DNA of 64,000 nucleotides from Dreissena polymorpha (lineage: Eukaryota; Mollusca; Bivalvia; Myida; Dreissenidae): contig NC_068369.1 of NCBI RefSeq assembly GCF_020536995.1, forward strand, positions 21,075,975 to 21,139,974, written 5' to 3'. This document shows positions 1 to 11,952 of the stretch, in pieces. Both the position numbers and the translations under genes were made by a program. Position 1 is the stretch's first letter. Each line of letters starts with the position of its first letter. The notes under the pieces are model-generated. The model saw only the letters and a program-made list of their open reading frames with translations. It searched no databases and was not told where the DNA came from.

Positions 1-132
1 TCCCCTTTTAGCTGCACCCTGTAACGTTTATGATCCTAATCTTGAATTACATGTTTAGGCACACTTGTAACAGCACAAACAAGGTTTGACAGTTTCAAGG
101 GAAAAGTAAAGTGAATGGAAACTGTCACTTAC

Positions 133-3100
133 GGTTCGGCACCCTTCTTTGGCTTTGTGCCAAACTTCTTTTCCAAGTTCTTACGGATGGTTTCCGGGTC
201 CAGCTCTCCATTGCTTTGGTTACTGGTTGCCATGGGAGCGGCTGCTGGCTTCGGGCTGCTCTGTGCAGGGGGACCTGCAAGTATGACACAACTCTACGCT
301 ACACACATTGAAATTGTTGTTTAAACTTAAGTTTTTGATACTATTATTAACATGTGTTCATCAAACCAAATATATAACAAGGGCTGTTTGTAAAACATGC
401 ATGCCCCCCATATGGGCTCTACGTTGTAGTGACAGCCATTGTGTGAATATGTTTTTTGTCACTGTGACCTTGACTATTGACCTAGTGACCTGAAAATCAA
501 TAGGGGTCATCTGCGAGTCCTGATCAATCTACCTATCAAGTTTCATGATCCTAGGCATAAGCGTTCTTCAGTTATCATCCGGAAACCATGTTACTATTTC
601 GGGTCACCGTGACCTTGACCTTTGACCTAGTGACCTCAAAATCAATAGGGGTCATCTGCGAGTCATGATCAATGTACCTATGAAGTTTCATGATCCTAGG
701 CATAAGCATTCTTGAGTTATCATCCGGACACCATTTTACTATTTCGGGTCACCATGACCTTGACCTTTGACCTAGTGACCTCAAAATAAATAGGGGTCAT
801 CTGCAAGTCATGATCAATGTATCTATGAAGTTTCATGATCCTAGGCATAAGCGTTATTGAGTTATCATCCGGAAACCATTTTACTATTTCCGGTCACCGT
901 GACCTTGACCTAGTGACCTGAAAATCAATAGGGGTCATCTGCGAGTCATTATCAATCTACCTATCAAGTTTCATGATCCTAGGCATAAGCGTTCTTGAGT
1001 TATTATCCGGAAACCATTTTACTATTTTGGGTCACCGTGACCTTGACCTTTGACCTAGCGACCTGAAAATCAATAGGGGTCATCTGCCAGTCATTACCAA
1101 TCTACCTATGAAGTTTCATGATTCTAAGCATAAGTGTTCTTTAGTTATCATTCGGAAACCGTTTTACTATTTCGGGTCACCGAGTCTTTGACCTTTGACC
1201 TAGTGACCTCAAAATCAATAGGGGTCATCTGCGAGTCATGATCAATGTTCCTATGAAGTTTCATGATCCTAGGCCCAAGCGTTCTTGAGTTATCATCCAG
1301 AAAACACCTTGTGGACCGACCGACCCACCGACATGAGCAAAGCAATATACCCCCTCTTCGAAGGGGGCATAAAAAACTTGACTTTAATCTACAAGTTTTT
1401 CTAAGTGGTTCAATAAAAATGAGCAGACAAACATAACATCAGCCAGAAAACAATATGCCCATCAATTATAGGCAGGGATTGCTGGGACTGTAAGGAATTA
1501 TACTATTCTTGTTCTGTAATGAATGTAGTTATTTAGAACACATAAACTTTTTCTTGCATGACTTGATCCGTCAACTTGAATGTATATACCGTACAAAAGT
1601 AAGGCAAACATTAATATTTAATACAATTTGATTTCTTTTTTAAATTCAGACAACATACTCTGCATAGGTTTATTTTCCTTTCCTTTTGCAGGTTTCTTGC
1701 CGTTTGTTTTGTCATCTGGCTTGCTTTCGATCATCGACTTCACAGTTTTCTTCGACTTTTCTGACTCTTCGAAAGTTTTCATCGTCCTTTTAAAATATCA
1801 AAGTTAAACAAATATTGAAAATACAGTTATTTAACAATTCTTGTAATATAATATTGTAAAAGTAACCAAGATACAAATGTTTTCATCAAAATTTTGTGTG
1901 AAAACATCGGTGCGTACGGGTAACAGTCAAATCTTATTCCTAGGGGACAGTTTTCATCAATGGGGAACAGTTGTTACATATATTGAAACAGAAACAAATT
2001 ATCATATAGCATCTAAAATTATAGGGTATCTGATCAGAGGCCAGGTTTATGTGTCCTTGAATGTTTGATGTTATTAGTATTCAGACCTTTTATAAATGTA
2101 ACAAATATTTCAGGAAGAGAATTAATGTTTGGATAAAGAAATAAGGATTTTAAAGATAAGCACAGCATTATCCATCCTGTACACGCATTAGAACTGCATA
2201 CTAGAACTGCATACTATTTTAAGGGATATTCAAAATTAAACAAATGACAGCATTGTGTTTATGTTATCAAAAAAGGACCAGTTTTAAGACTGTGTTTATG
2301 AATAATCAAAATGATTTCTTAATTCTGAAAAGAGAACAAATATCAGCTGAAAGCCTCTACCCCACTTCAAATCTTTGTTTTTGTTCATATTTATCCCTAA
2401 ATTCAACTATTCTGGTGAAAGTTTTCATTGAAAAAAACATGAAATTAGCTGAAAAGAGGATAATGTTCTAGCTTGGTCAATATTTTTCACGAACATAAGG
2501 CTTTTCCATTAACCTTTAACTTAGTTAAGGAAAGCAAAAAACGATAACCCTGTGAATAGATGTTCACAGCACAAAAATTTACATTTATTATATCTGTGTG
2601 TGCTTGTTTAACCTACAGAGCAAAAAATTAATAAAGGACACATTAAATTAAGAAAAAAATCTAATCAACTGTGGGCCTATGCCCAAGCTCTTCAACAAAA
2701 CCCATGGGAAAAACCTGACCATCACTTCAAAATTGTATTACATTTTCTTTTACATACCAAATCTTTCAATAAATTAGCTGTTACTGTTGTTGAATGCTTT
2801 CTTAATGAGATCCAGACAGCCCTTAATGTCACATCTGCCCTCACAGCATACAATACATGGTATTGTTTATATTGCTTTTTTTCACATACCGTCCTTTCAG
2901 TAGCTTTTTCTTCGTCTCTTGTTCGACTTCAATGAGGATTCGGTCAAAATCAAGCTGGAAGTCAAAGGTCCGCGCCAGTGCTCCATTCTGCAGATCATCC
3001 TTGTATTTATTCCTAAACTCGAGCTGGATGGTATCCAAAAACTTGTCTATATATGACAATTGAAGAATCTTTTGATACGCAACCTGCAATAAAAAAAATC

Positions 3101-6100
3101 ATTCAAAAATATTTAATTTCTGCAATAGATTCAGAGACCATAAACAGTAAAGACCTGTATTAATTTAGTTATAGCCTACTGGGAATAGCCTTCAGAAAAT
3201 GTTATGAACAAAAACTTGCTTTTACATTCAATGTTATTGGTAAATCAATATTGAATTAAGAGCAAAAACAACATGCCCTCATTTTGAAATGTCCATCATG
3301 TTTTAAGGCATAATATTTTTATGCCAGTGTTATGCTCCCCACATCATTAATAAATTTCATGAAAAATAAAATTTATTAATATATGGGGTGCACAACAATA
3401 TCCCTATGCTTCCAGACTATTTTCCAAAACAAAGTGTTACTTGCTGTAAAATGTACACATGTCATACCACATATACAAGCTCAAATTCATTGTCCAGCTT
3501 GTACTGCAGGGTCAATGCTTCATGTGTAAACTGGTTACTGCCACTCCTCTCCTGAAAACAAAATGGTTAACAGATGAATTACTATTCAGTTTACAATGTT
3601 GGAAAAATCTCTAACATTGTATACCAGGGTGCAGGATCACATAACGTTGTTGGGTTCCCAATTAAACTTTGATGGAAGTAAACACACCAGTAAGTGCTGC
3701 TTTTTCCAAATATCTTTTAAAAACATTTTTTCTTAAGAATTTCAACTAGTGCATAAAAGACAGTTTTTTTATGCTGCTGATAGCAAATAAAGTACATAAG
3801 ATTTACTGTGTTATTACTCAAAAATGGCATGTACATGTATACTGCACGATTTTGCTTCACACAACATGAACTTTTTTCACCGATTTCAGACATATTCAAG
3901 GATTTATTCTTATACAACCTTAATATATTGGCAAAAACTGCAAGAAATACTTTGTATGCACTAAAGATTTTTACAAATGTTTTTCAATAACTTGAGATAT
4001 TTTCAAAAATAAAGTTCTTAACAGTGTGTTTACATTCTGCCCAGCCCATGTGCAAATCTCTGAAAACCCCATTGATTCTGCACCCTGTATACCTATACTG
4101 CCGATACATGAAATAAAAATATAAAGTAAATGAAAAAAAATAAGTATTTAAATTCAGAAGCAAAGTGAAAATAGCTATGTGCAAACCGCATAAAACCAGA
4201 ATGTTTTAAATTTATGATAATAATTATGTTGTTCATTGAGCAAATTAGTTTATTTTGTGGGTTGTCAGCAAAGTGCTGAAATTTGGCTACTACAGTATAC
4301 TCCACGCGTTTTCCCCAATTTCCCTCCATACTACGCGGACAGTATCTCCGAGGGAGGTAAAGAAAAATTCGCGATACGCGGCGTTTGCATGATTTGGGAC
4401 TCCACGTTGAACGATCGGCGAAATTGATAAGCCGACGCAACGGCCCTCGGTGTTGGCAATGCGGGGGAAACTCAGTGTTTAACGAGATAACGATCAATTT
4501 AACTTTGTTTGACTTCCTGATTTTCAAATAAAATTACATTTATTACAAGTACATATATATATTTATTTATATATATATAATATACAATTAAAAAAAAACA
4601 ACCAAGATAGATCGATCCCCACTTGGTTGAAGAAGTAGTTGTATAGAAAACTCGTTGATTTACGACAAACAAAACGTCGTCTTTAAACTGATACTTACCA
4701 ATTAATATAATCACAGTTTGCAACATTTTTTTTATTTTGATAATTTAATCCAAAGTTTTCATGTAAGCAGGTGTTTTTTCTATACTGAACATGTAAACAA
4801 ATGACCAAGGAGTCAAGGACCCTAAAAGTCTCACAAATCTGTGTGAATTGACAGTTTGACGTTATCAAAGGAAAGCAGCTTCCTGCCTGAAGGCATAACT
4901 TACTCAAGTAAACACGTTCAACGAATGCATAAGGAATGGTTTTAATTGTCGGAACAAAGTCAATTCTCTGCTCACTAATGCATTGATTTTTTCTTTGTAT
5001 GTAGGTTATTCCATTGATTGCTAAAAAAAGGTGGTAACTATTGAGTTGATAGTTGCATTAAATATTCACAGTTGTCATTCAAAACAATGTATTACCGGTA
5101 ATTATAATTGACCAGTCGCCAAATATTAGATCGCTCCGCCCAATAAGTTGTGTTTTCATAAAACTCTTTATCCATTACTCCAACAGTCTTTGTTTGTCGT
5201 ACCATATGGCCGCAATAAACAAAATCTTATTGATTATTTTGTGAGTTTGATTGACAGCTGGCGAGTGGTAAATTATGGACCAAATCGGCAGAGTGACATT
5301 CACACATGTTAATCCCTTTTGTCAAAACACCACAGACAGCAGTCTACACAAAAGGTCAGTAGAAAAGCTTTGCGTGTTTTCATAACGCCAAACACTTAAT
5401 CCAGTTCCGTCCAGATGTTCTTTTTAATCAGTATACAGTACAATAACTGTTTCAATAATTACTCTACTAAAATACCGTAATGATAGAGATACGGCGTGTT
5501 TGAATGGAAATTAATTTGGAGGAAATATCAAATTATTCACGATAAAATTGTGTTAAAAAATACCAAAGAAACCTTTAACTGAAATCAATTCTCTGCGCTA
5601 CATAGTTTGTATCAAAAAATCAATACACGCACGCTTTCCACGCATTAACCTTGAACTTGTACATTGCTGCATAATTTTTGCGCGCTTTTGTCGGGAAATA
5701 TACATGAGGACTTTATATTGGAAGCATTTGTAAACGTTGTGTAAACATTAAAAATCGGAAGCGTGTTTCTCATTTGGAAATTTAACGGAACATTTATTCT
5801 TGTGTTATAAACTTATATGTGTTATGCATTAAATATCAATTTGTCAGAACGCTTTACATGTCGTATATTCATTCATATTTAAGACGTACATGTGAATAAA
5901 AACATATATTATTTTTTTTTACAATTATCTATATTATAAGCCCCAGTATTTAAACAATTTTTAAAAACAATGTTTAAAAACAAACGCGTGGACTGTACTG
6001 TACATTATTCCTAAGTGCCAACGTAGATTTTATAGGACATTATGAAGCACTTTATAATATAAAAATGCGGTCAAACATGCACTTAAAAACAATTTTAAGT

Positions 6101-6859
6101 CTGTTACGAATAATCATATTCATAATGCTTAATGTTTCCCAATTTCATGGTTTATCAGTAAATCACGATATTTTTATAGTTTATCGCGCCAATTTTCCCA
6201 ATCCAAATGGCACAGGCTGTAACAAATAGAAGTAAAACAATCACTGTACTCAGTAAGGCAAAAAAAGTTGATCCCAGGGGACACTACATTTGTGATAAGT
6301 GTCCTAAGTCAGATGTGTGTACAAATACACTTATTTGTTACAGACCTGATCCATGTATTGTCACAAAAAATAATTCACGCAACAGGTACACTCTATATCA
6401 TCCAATAGTTTGCCTTTTCTAAAACTAAACAATCATTTATTTCTGATAATGATGGCTGCTAAATGACATTGTATCCTTCATGTAGTGTTGAATCTGTGAC
6501 AAAGAGCTGGAAAATTATAATTTTGACAATCCGTTACTGTTGGCAAGTCTCTTTGAGGTCAATCATATTTAAATTCTAAAGATTCTTAACATGAAACATC
6601 CTGTTTTTAATAAATTTATTAGTTCATAATAACAACTAAAAATAAAACTTTCTTTAAAACAAAATTAAATGTAAAAAAATGGGTGATAATTTCAAAACAT
6701 ATGGTAAAATAAATATATCAATAAGAAACAACCAAACTATACCTGTAAAATAACACTTCTAATGAGAGAGTTAACCGGCGCAGTAAAAAGCTGCGATGTT
6801 CCCTGAAAATACCAGAGAACGATCCCTCCTTTACTAAATATTGTAAAGAAATCCAACAT
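133..6859 (-). CDS. SRPRA: Signal recognition particle receptor subunit alpha, 5' part (5 exons, cut by left edge)
   Basis: SRPRA is the GTPase subunit of the ER-membrane SRP receptor; it docks SRP-ribosome complexes through SRP54 and is anchored by SRPRB. Exons on the minus strand: 6859-6743, 3551-3468, 3083-2890, 1786-1659, 274-133, all with GT-AG borders and compatible phases (0,0,2,1,2), giving 221 residues. The start codon is at 6859-6857 and the protein opens MLDFFTIFSKGG, as in vertebrate SRPRA. Exon 2 carries FTHEALTLQYKLDNEFELVY and exon 3 carries YQKILQLSYIDKFLD; together these are the longin-like SRX domain that binds SRPRB. Exon 4 (TMKTFEESEKSKK) starts the charged linker, which continues in exon 5 (Pro/Ala-rich, then ELDPETIRKNLEKKFG). 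The NG GTPase domain lies beyond position 1. The 3.2-kb first intron and the fourth intron hold repeats. Identity is from remembered family sequence and is very sure; the exon 4 donor is the least certain border. Confidence 0.93.
377..1374. repeat. Minisatellite element, about 145-bp unit x 6, with GACCTTGACC cores
   Basis: It lies in SRPRA intron 4. Units begin near 459, 604, 749, 893, 1032 and 1177 (spacing 145,145,144,139,145) and differ by a few substitutions; the fourth has lost a TTTGACC block. Each unit carries several TGACCT half-sites and 'aataggggtcatctgc'. The array is flanked by a 5' piece (377-445) and a 3' tail with repeated 'ccgacc' and a hairpin-like 'ccccctcttcgaaggggg' end (1308-1370), so it looks like one transposable unit with an internal minisatellite. 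Confidence 0.8.
3621..4092. mobile_element. MITE with 'cagggtgcaggatcac' ends, copy 1
   Basis: It lies in SRPRA intron 1, just 5' of exon 2. The left end 'cagggtgcaggatcac' is mirrored at the right end (rc 'cagggtgcagaatcaa'), giving imperfect terminal inverted repeats around an AT-rich body with no credible ORF. The body shares the phrases 'gtgcataaaag' and 'cttgagatatttt' with the element at 42373-42764, which lies in the opposite orientation and ends 'gtgatcctgcacca'. The transposase family is not identified. Confidence 0.6.
4093..6742. other. Rest of SRPRA intron 1: no gene seen
   Basis: AT-rich sequence. It contains a small (TA)n stretch near 4552-4580 and a more GC-rich patch at 4300-4470 with 'cgcgttttccccaatttccctcc', echoed weakly near 5985. 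The longest open frames here (up to 144 codons on the minus strand at 4093-4527) show no domain and biased AT composition, so I treat them as chance. Confidence 0.5.
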
Positions 6860-6883
6860 TTTGTCAAGATGTTCACCGTATGC

Positions 6884-6905
6884 GTTTATTTACCGGAAGT
6901 TACGT
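6884..6905 (-). promoter_or_regulatory. ETS/GABP-type site upstream of SRPRA start
   Basis: ACCGGAAGT at 6892-6900 lies about 33 bp upstream of the SRPRA initiator codon. This is the classic ETS/GABPA core found at TATA-less housekeeping promoters, which suits a constitutively expressed secretory-pathway gene. No TATA box is obvious. The motif is seen directly; its function is inferred. Confidence 0.45.
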
Positions 6906-7348
6906 TGCAATTGATCTAGATCCTATAAGCGATGCTTAAGTTCAAGCGCTTTTTGTCACTTACTACACCCTACTGTACAGGTTAATATCTACATAATCGG
7001 ACAGCTGTCATTGCAATATCATTTACCAGGATAAGGGCATACATTTCATATTTAACACATTGTTTCACACTGTTTTTAATTCCGACTCGCCCTTTAACCG
7101 AAAACTTAAATTGAGTTCTAAAAAACACTACAATATTTATCATTTTATTGAATACCTACACATTTTGTAAAAGGGAATTTAATTATAAATTTCTCCTTTC
7201 AACACAGAAGAACGCTGCAGCAAAGAGAAAAAGGATGTATCACAGCAGTGAAGATCACTATTTTTTACAAACCATATTTATATACTGTAAAAGAAAGAAA
7301 AGTTTATAGTAATTGTTCAACAAATACCAGTTATGGCTCAAAACTTAC

Positions 7349-7861
7349 TTAAAGGGGCCTTTTTACAGATTTTGGCATGTTTTGAAGTTTGTCATTAAAT
7401 GCTTTATATTGATAAATGTAAACATTGGATCTAAAAAGCTCCAGTAAAAGAAAATCAAGAATAAAATTTAAAAAAGAAAAAAGTAACTCTCGGCAGGGCT
7501 CGAACCACTGACCCCTGGAGTCCTGGAGTAAAAAGTCTACCTCTTAGACCGCTTGGCCATCCATCCTGTTACAAGAACAGATGCATTTTATACTTAATGA
7601 AGCAATTATCGTAGTTTCACAAAATATAACGACAACATCAGAACTCTACAAATTATTCATGCGTTTTGCGTTGCAACGCTTTATAATTTTCAGGTTTTTC
7701 AATCCTCAAAAGATGCATATAATGGCTATTTTAGAACATGGTAAATGTTCAGTATTAGTGTTTCCTCACAAATATCATAACTAAATCGAAAATTCGCGAA
7801 TCTGAAACAACTTTTTTTCAATTTTGGCAATTTACCCAAAACGTGAAAAGGCCCCTTTAAT
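7349..7861 (-). mobile_element. TIR element with internal tRNA-like Pol III promoter, copy 1
   Basis: Inverted ends 'ttaaaggggcctttt' and 'aaaaggcccctttaa' bound a 0.5-kb element. On the minus strand it carries a tRNA-like block at 7488-7568, with A-box-like TGGCCAAGCGG and B-box-like GGTTCGAGCCC. The A box resembles class II (Leu/Ser) tRNAs. Sister copies lie at 15409-15970 and 19388-19903. The body has no transposase ORF, so it is non-autonomous. Confidence 0.75.
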
Positions 7862-10670
7862 AGTTACAAACAAAAGGAGATCAGGATATCCAAGTTATAA
7901 AACAAAAGAAAATCAGTAGATCCAAGTTATAAAACGAAAGGAGATCATTAGATCCAATTTATGACATAATATCTATGTCATTTAAAATGTTAATTATGTT
8001 ATGTACATTTATTGTTCAATTATAAATCACTTGCAATATAAAAATACGCATACGAAATGAACGGTCGAAAAATGGAATTTTAAAAATTATTTGCTTAATT
8101 TTGTTACACAACACTTTAAAGAAATGAATACAGATAATATGATACTGTTTGACAGACATAGTCAACAAAAGGACTTACGAAATACCAGTTATATTTGGAT
8201 TACTCAGCAAAATCCCATAAAATGTACTAATATAATTTCAGATGTGGTACCAAAAATTGTTATGAATAATTTATACTGCGCCATATGTTTACGTTGGTGT
8301 CGTGAAATATACGGCCATTTGATATGAGCATCAAATTGAACAAAGGAAACCTCAATATATTTGGTATACTTTGTGTACTTTCTGTTTATATTGAGTTTCT
8401 GGCCTGTTTTAACTTAGTTGGTCAAGCATATATTTAAATAGTAACAGATGCTCTTTTGACGTTTTAAAATCTTGCTTTTCTTTGAAAAATATTGTGTCGA
8501 TTCCATACATATTTATTTGGGATTATGTTTTTAAAAGGAAAATTATGAGGGATTGATAATAAAATGAAAAGGGCATATTATCTACAAAATGGAAGTTATG
8601 TGATGATATTAGTTTGATAGGACAATCAATTCATACATCATGCATTGATGCAAACTCGTGTTGTAAGCACCACCTCCTTGGCGCTGGCCCGATCTGTTTT
8701 AGAAAAAAACACGAACATAACCAGTAGATCGATCAGAAGCCAATTTGTGTTAATGCGGCAACTTGAATAACACTAGAGCAACCGTTTGCTGTCATTAGCG
8801 ATTTATTTAGACGGAATTGTGCTCGTCATGCAGGTAAAAATATTTGCTTTTTAAAACTCCACCGTGTCACAACTTATAAAGTCTTCACATTTCCAAAAGG
8901 ATTAATGATTGTATGTTTCAGTAATTTCGGTTTATGAATTTCGCCGAATGGCACTATATTGTCCACTTTGTATTCTAAGCCGATCTATGTTGAAAAAATG
9001 ACAACATATCAAACATAGCCACCACTAGATTTCTCAATTTTTTATAAAATAAGTCGGTCTTCAGCACCACCTTTGAAGTATTATGGGCACGTTTATTAAT
9101 ACATCTAAAAAAAGAGGTGGAGCCATTTTTATTAAAGTCCGTTCACTAGCTTTCTTGACGACTATTCGATACTTATGCAAAAGCGTCAACGTTTCATCTC
9201 ATATCAATTAAACAAATCTAAATTTAAAATAGCATCTCAATTTGTTTATCAGCACTATTGTATTGCAAGGAATCGCTTTACAACCATACGAATGGTCAGT
9301 CTACAATACCGATTTAAATAACAGCTGCCACAAAAAGGAAATACATATTACCGGTAAGTACCATTAGTGTGTTTATGTGATAAAAGTCAAATAATAAGCA
9401 TAATTGTTTTTTTTTACATTTAATTATGTTTGGATTTCATTTTAAATGCATAATGAGAATGCTGACAAATGAGTTTTGTTCATTATTCTTTATTTTTCTC
9501 ATTTTGATTATTTTAGAATATGTGAAATGTACATTGTGTGGGAGAAAATCAGCATTAAGGTTTAAGTTATACCCGTGTACTTTGTTTTTCGGCGCATCTG
9601 TCTAACCCTGGTTTCGACCTTTGTAGACCTGTATTGAAGTGTAATGAAATGTTTCTGCCGTGCTGTCTTACCCATCCTTTGACCCTTGGTGACCTTTGTA
9701 AAACCCCAATGAAATGTTGAGAAATTTTACCGAAAATACGCTCGAGTGAATGAATGGTACATTGGCAACGGTTAAAAAAACATAAACTGAACGGACTAGA
9801 AAACGTTCTGTTTACTCTTCAACAGTAACACAATGATTTAATGAAAAACTGCTTGACAATCTTTTTTGCATTTTATATTGTTGGGTATTCCATTTTTTTG
9901 TGCATATCTGTTCATACGACACCTTAAAGATGTTTCTTGTTACCCGTGTACATTGTAACAGACTGTTTTAACACGATATCTACCTTTTTGAAAACAAATA
10001 GGTCACGTCTTTTCTTTTTCGAGAATACGTTTCGGTAATGGGGAAAATGGCCACAAACGATTAAGCTAATTTCTTTCAGTTAAGCCGCGCTACATACTGT
10101 TTAAATGTTTATTCATGTGAAAAAAAAGCAAGGAGAACAATTTCAATTCATACTTGAGTTGAACTCAAAAAGTTTTTGTAATAAATAACTTAGACGAAGA
10201 GTAGCCCCTGTTCCGTTGTTTGCGACCTGAATGTACTCTTATTATATAAGTATAGGCATAATGTGTAATTTTCAGCTGCATCATATGCAAGAATACATAT
10301 GTAGTGGCATTTGCGTTTCAAAATGCATGTACATTAATTAATCCCCAACTATTTTTAGGACGGTACCCATTTCTTGTCGATATACTTCCCAGTCTTTGCG
10401 TTTCTAAGAAAGGAAGAATGAATGCAATTATCCCACAGATACATGTCGCCGATTTACCTCAAATTCGCACGGCGTTGTAAAAAAAGTGCGTCAAATAGTG
10501 CTCTAAAACCTCTGATAAAACGGTGCAAATGTGAATTTAGTACATTAAACTTGGTAAAGATGTTGTTGTTTTTATTTTTGTTCAAATCCTTATTTTTTAG
10601 AAACCTCAAAGGATGACACGTAACATACCTGTCACGGTTAGATACCTGCCACGTTAAGTCACGGCCGTAA
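7862..10670. other. Intergenic, no gene recognised
   Basis: AT-rich DNA between the divergent SRPRA and IkB-like genes. Short GA(T)-rich direct repeats around 'aaaggagatca' occur at 7870-7960. CACC-type words ('agcaccacctc' near 8668, 'agcaccaccttt' near 9063, 'aaagaggtgga' near 9113) resemble half of the CTCF-like cores found further right. I see no coding exon or RNA gene. Confidence 0.5.
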
Positions 10671-10675
10671 ATCAC

Positions 10676-10888
10676 GGGCGCCACCTCTTTTTCACGATGC
10701 ATCATTAATACATGAGCCAATGCTACTTCCGAAGTTCCGAGGTGGCGCTAAGTACAGGATTTTTTGAAAATTCACGGAGAATTCTTCAGGGGTGCATAAG
10801 TTTTTTTATGTTTTTTTCCAACATATTTCGCATTCTTTTAAAAATCGGGCAATGTGGTGCGATTCAGCGCATTGCAGAGGTGGCGCCC
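10676..10888. promoter_or_regulatory. Cluster of three CTCF-type cores (AGGTGGCGC)
   Basis: GAGGTGGCGCCC lies at 10676-10687 on the minus strand and again at 10877-10888 on the plus strand; GAGGTGGCGCTA is at 10739-10750 on the plus strand. Each contains AGGTGGCGC, which fits the conserved CTCF core AGRNGGCRS and the insect CTCF consensus. The extended upstream CA of the vertebrate motif is not matched. The cluster lies between two divergent genes, about 1.1 kb upstream of the IkB-like start. Insulator function is inferred. Confidence 0.4.
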
Positions 10889-11746
10889 TTCATTAACGTC
10901 CGTGTGAGTAATGTAGCTAAAAGAGGTCTCGAATGACTACCGTAACAATACATGTTATTAAATGTTTGTTTACCATGTACTGTGAACTACTTAACCGCGC
11001 TCATAGCATGTTGCCTTGTTTATTAAGTCCTGATGCGCATATGCGTTAACTTGTATCTTATGATTCATCATTTAAAATAGAAACGAGTAAAAATAGAATA
11101 TGAATAGATGAATTATAATGCAATATCGACATTCAAATGAATACAAACAAATCATAAATTTGTTTGAATAATATTATAACGATTTAGATTTATATATTTT
11201 AAAGCTAACCCAATAAAGTCGAAAGTGGTTATGGTGCGATAAATTATCAAATATTTGTCACACCCTCTGTGTTGCTATTGCAAATTTACTCGTGCACGTG
11301 GCAATTAATAGATATAATAAGCGGTTCCCGGCGTATGTGGTGGTCACGTATACGGAACACGAAGGCTATACTTCGTGTACTCAATGACACCCACAACGCA
11401 CAATACCATACAAAAACAAAAATCATTCGGTTAAATTAAATACCTGGAAAGTGCGGCTAAAATTCAAATTCAACTTGACTTATATAGCAAGTTCATCAGG
11501 TAGAGGCGCTAGGGCATTACTCCAGGTAGTCAATCTTGGCCTCATCATCGTGCGTGTACTTGTATTATTTAATTTTCTCTGATTTTTCGTTATTTTAACG
11601 TAGTTATTATTTTAGCATTTACTATAACTTGTTCGCATCGTCTATGATCTTATTTTAAATTAAAAATTGTGTAGGCCTAACTGAAACAGACTATAATTAT
11701 AATACCGACACGACTGATCTTATTTTAGATTTCAACGCATATAGGA

Positions 11747-11800
11747 GGGAAAACCCGTTGCTGCAATTGGTGTATTTTATTGGTTGATTCAATCACGTGA
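11747..11800 (+). promoter_or_regulatory. Dorsal/NF-kB-type site, inverted CCAAT and E-box upstream of the IkB-like gene
   Basis: GGGAAAACCC at 11747-11756 is a palindrome-like Rel site of the Dorsal type (GGGWWWWCC). An inverted CCAAT word (attgg) is at 11779-11783, and TCACGTGA, an E-box of the MITF/USF type, is at 11793-11800. All lie 150-210 bp upstream of the initiator codon of an IkB-family gene, so Rel-dependent feedback is plausible. Motifs are seen directly; use is inferred. Confidence 0.45.
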
Positions 11801-11952
11801 CAACACTGGAAAGCCCTGACCGTCTGATTACTTCGCCTTCTTGTAAAGTGTGGGATTTTTGTTTGGAAAAACTCCGTGTTTAGTGTTGTATATACATGAA
11901 GGTTGGATTAAAATGGAATGGATTTGAGACTTGTTAGTAACATTTATAACCA

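Noticed and set aside
4093-4527. 144-codon minus-strand open frame in SRPRA intron 1
   Set aside because: No domain, crosses a MITE edge, AT-driven composition; no splice support.
6207-6422. 71-codon Cys-containing open frame in SRPRA intron 1
   Set aside because: Cysteine spacing (CDKCPKSDVC) looks finger-like but there is no partner motif, splice context or repeat support.
7488-7568. Functional tRNA gene
   Set aside because: Box elements are present but the block is in a repeated TIR element, spacing is off and acceptor-stem pairing is poor; tRNA-like only.
11852-11876. Further NF-kB sites ('gggatttttg', 'ggaaaaactcc')
   Set aside because: Neither fits a Rel consensus at both half-sites.
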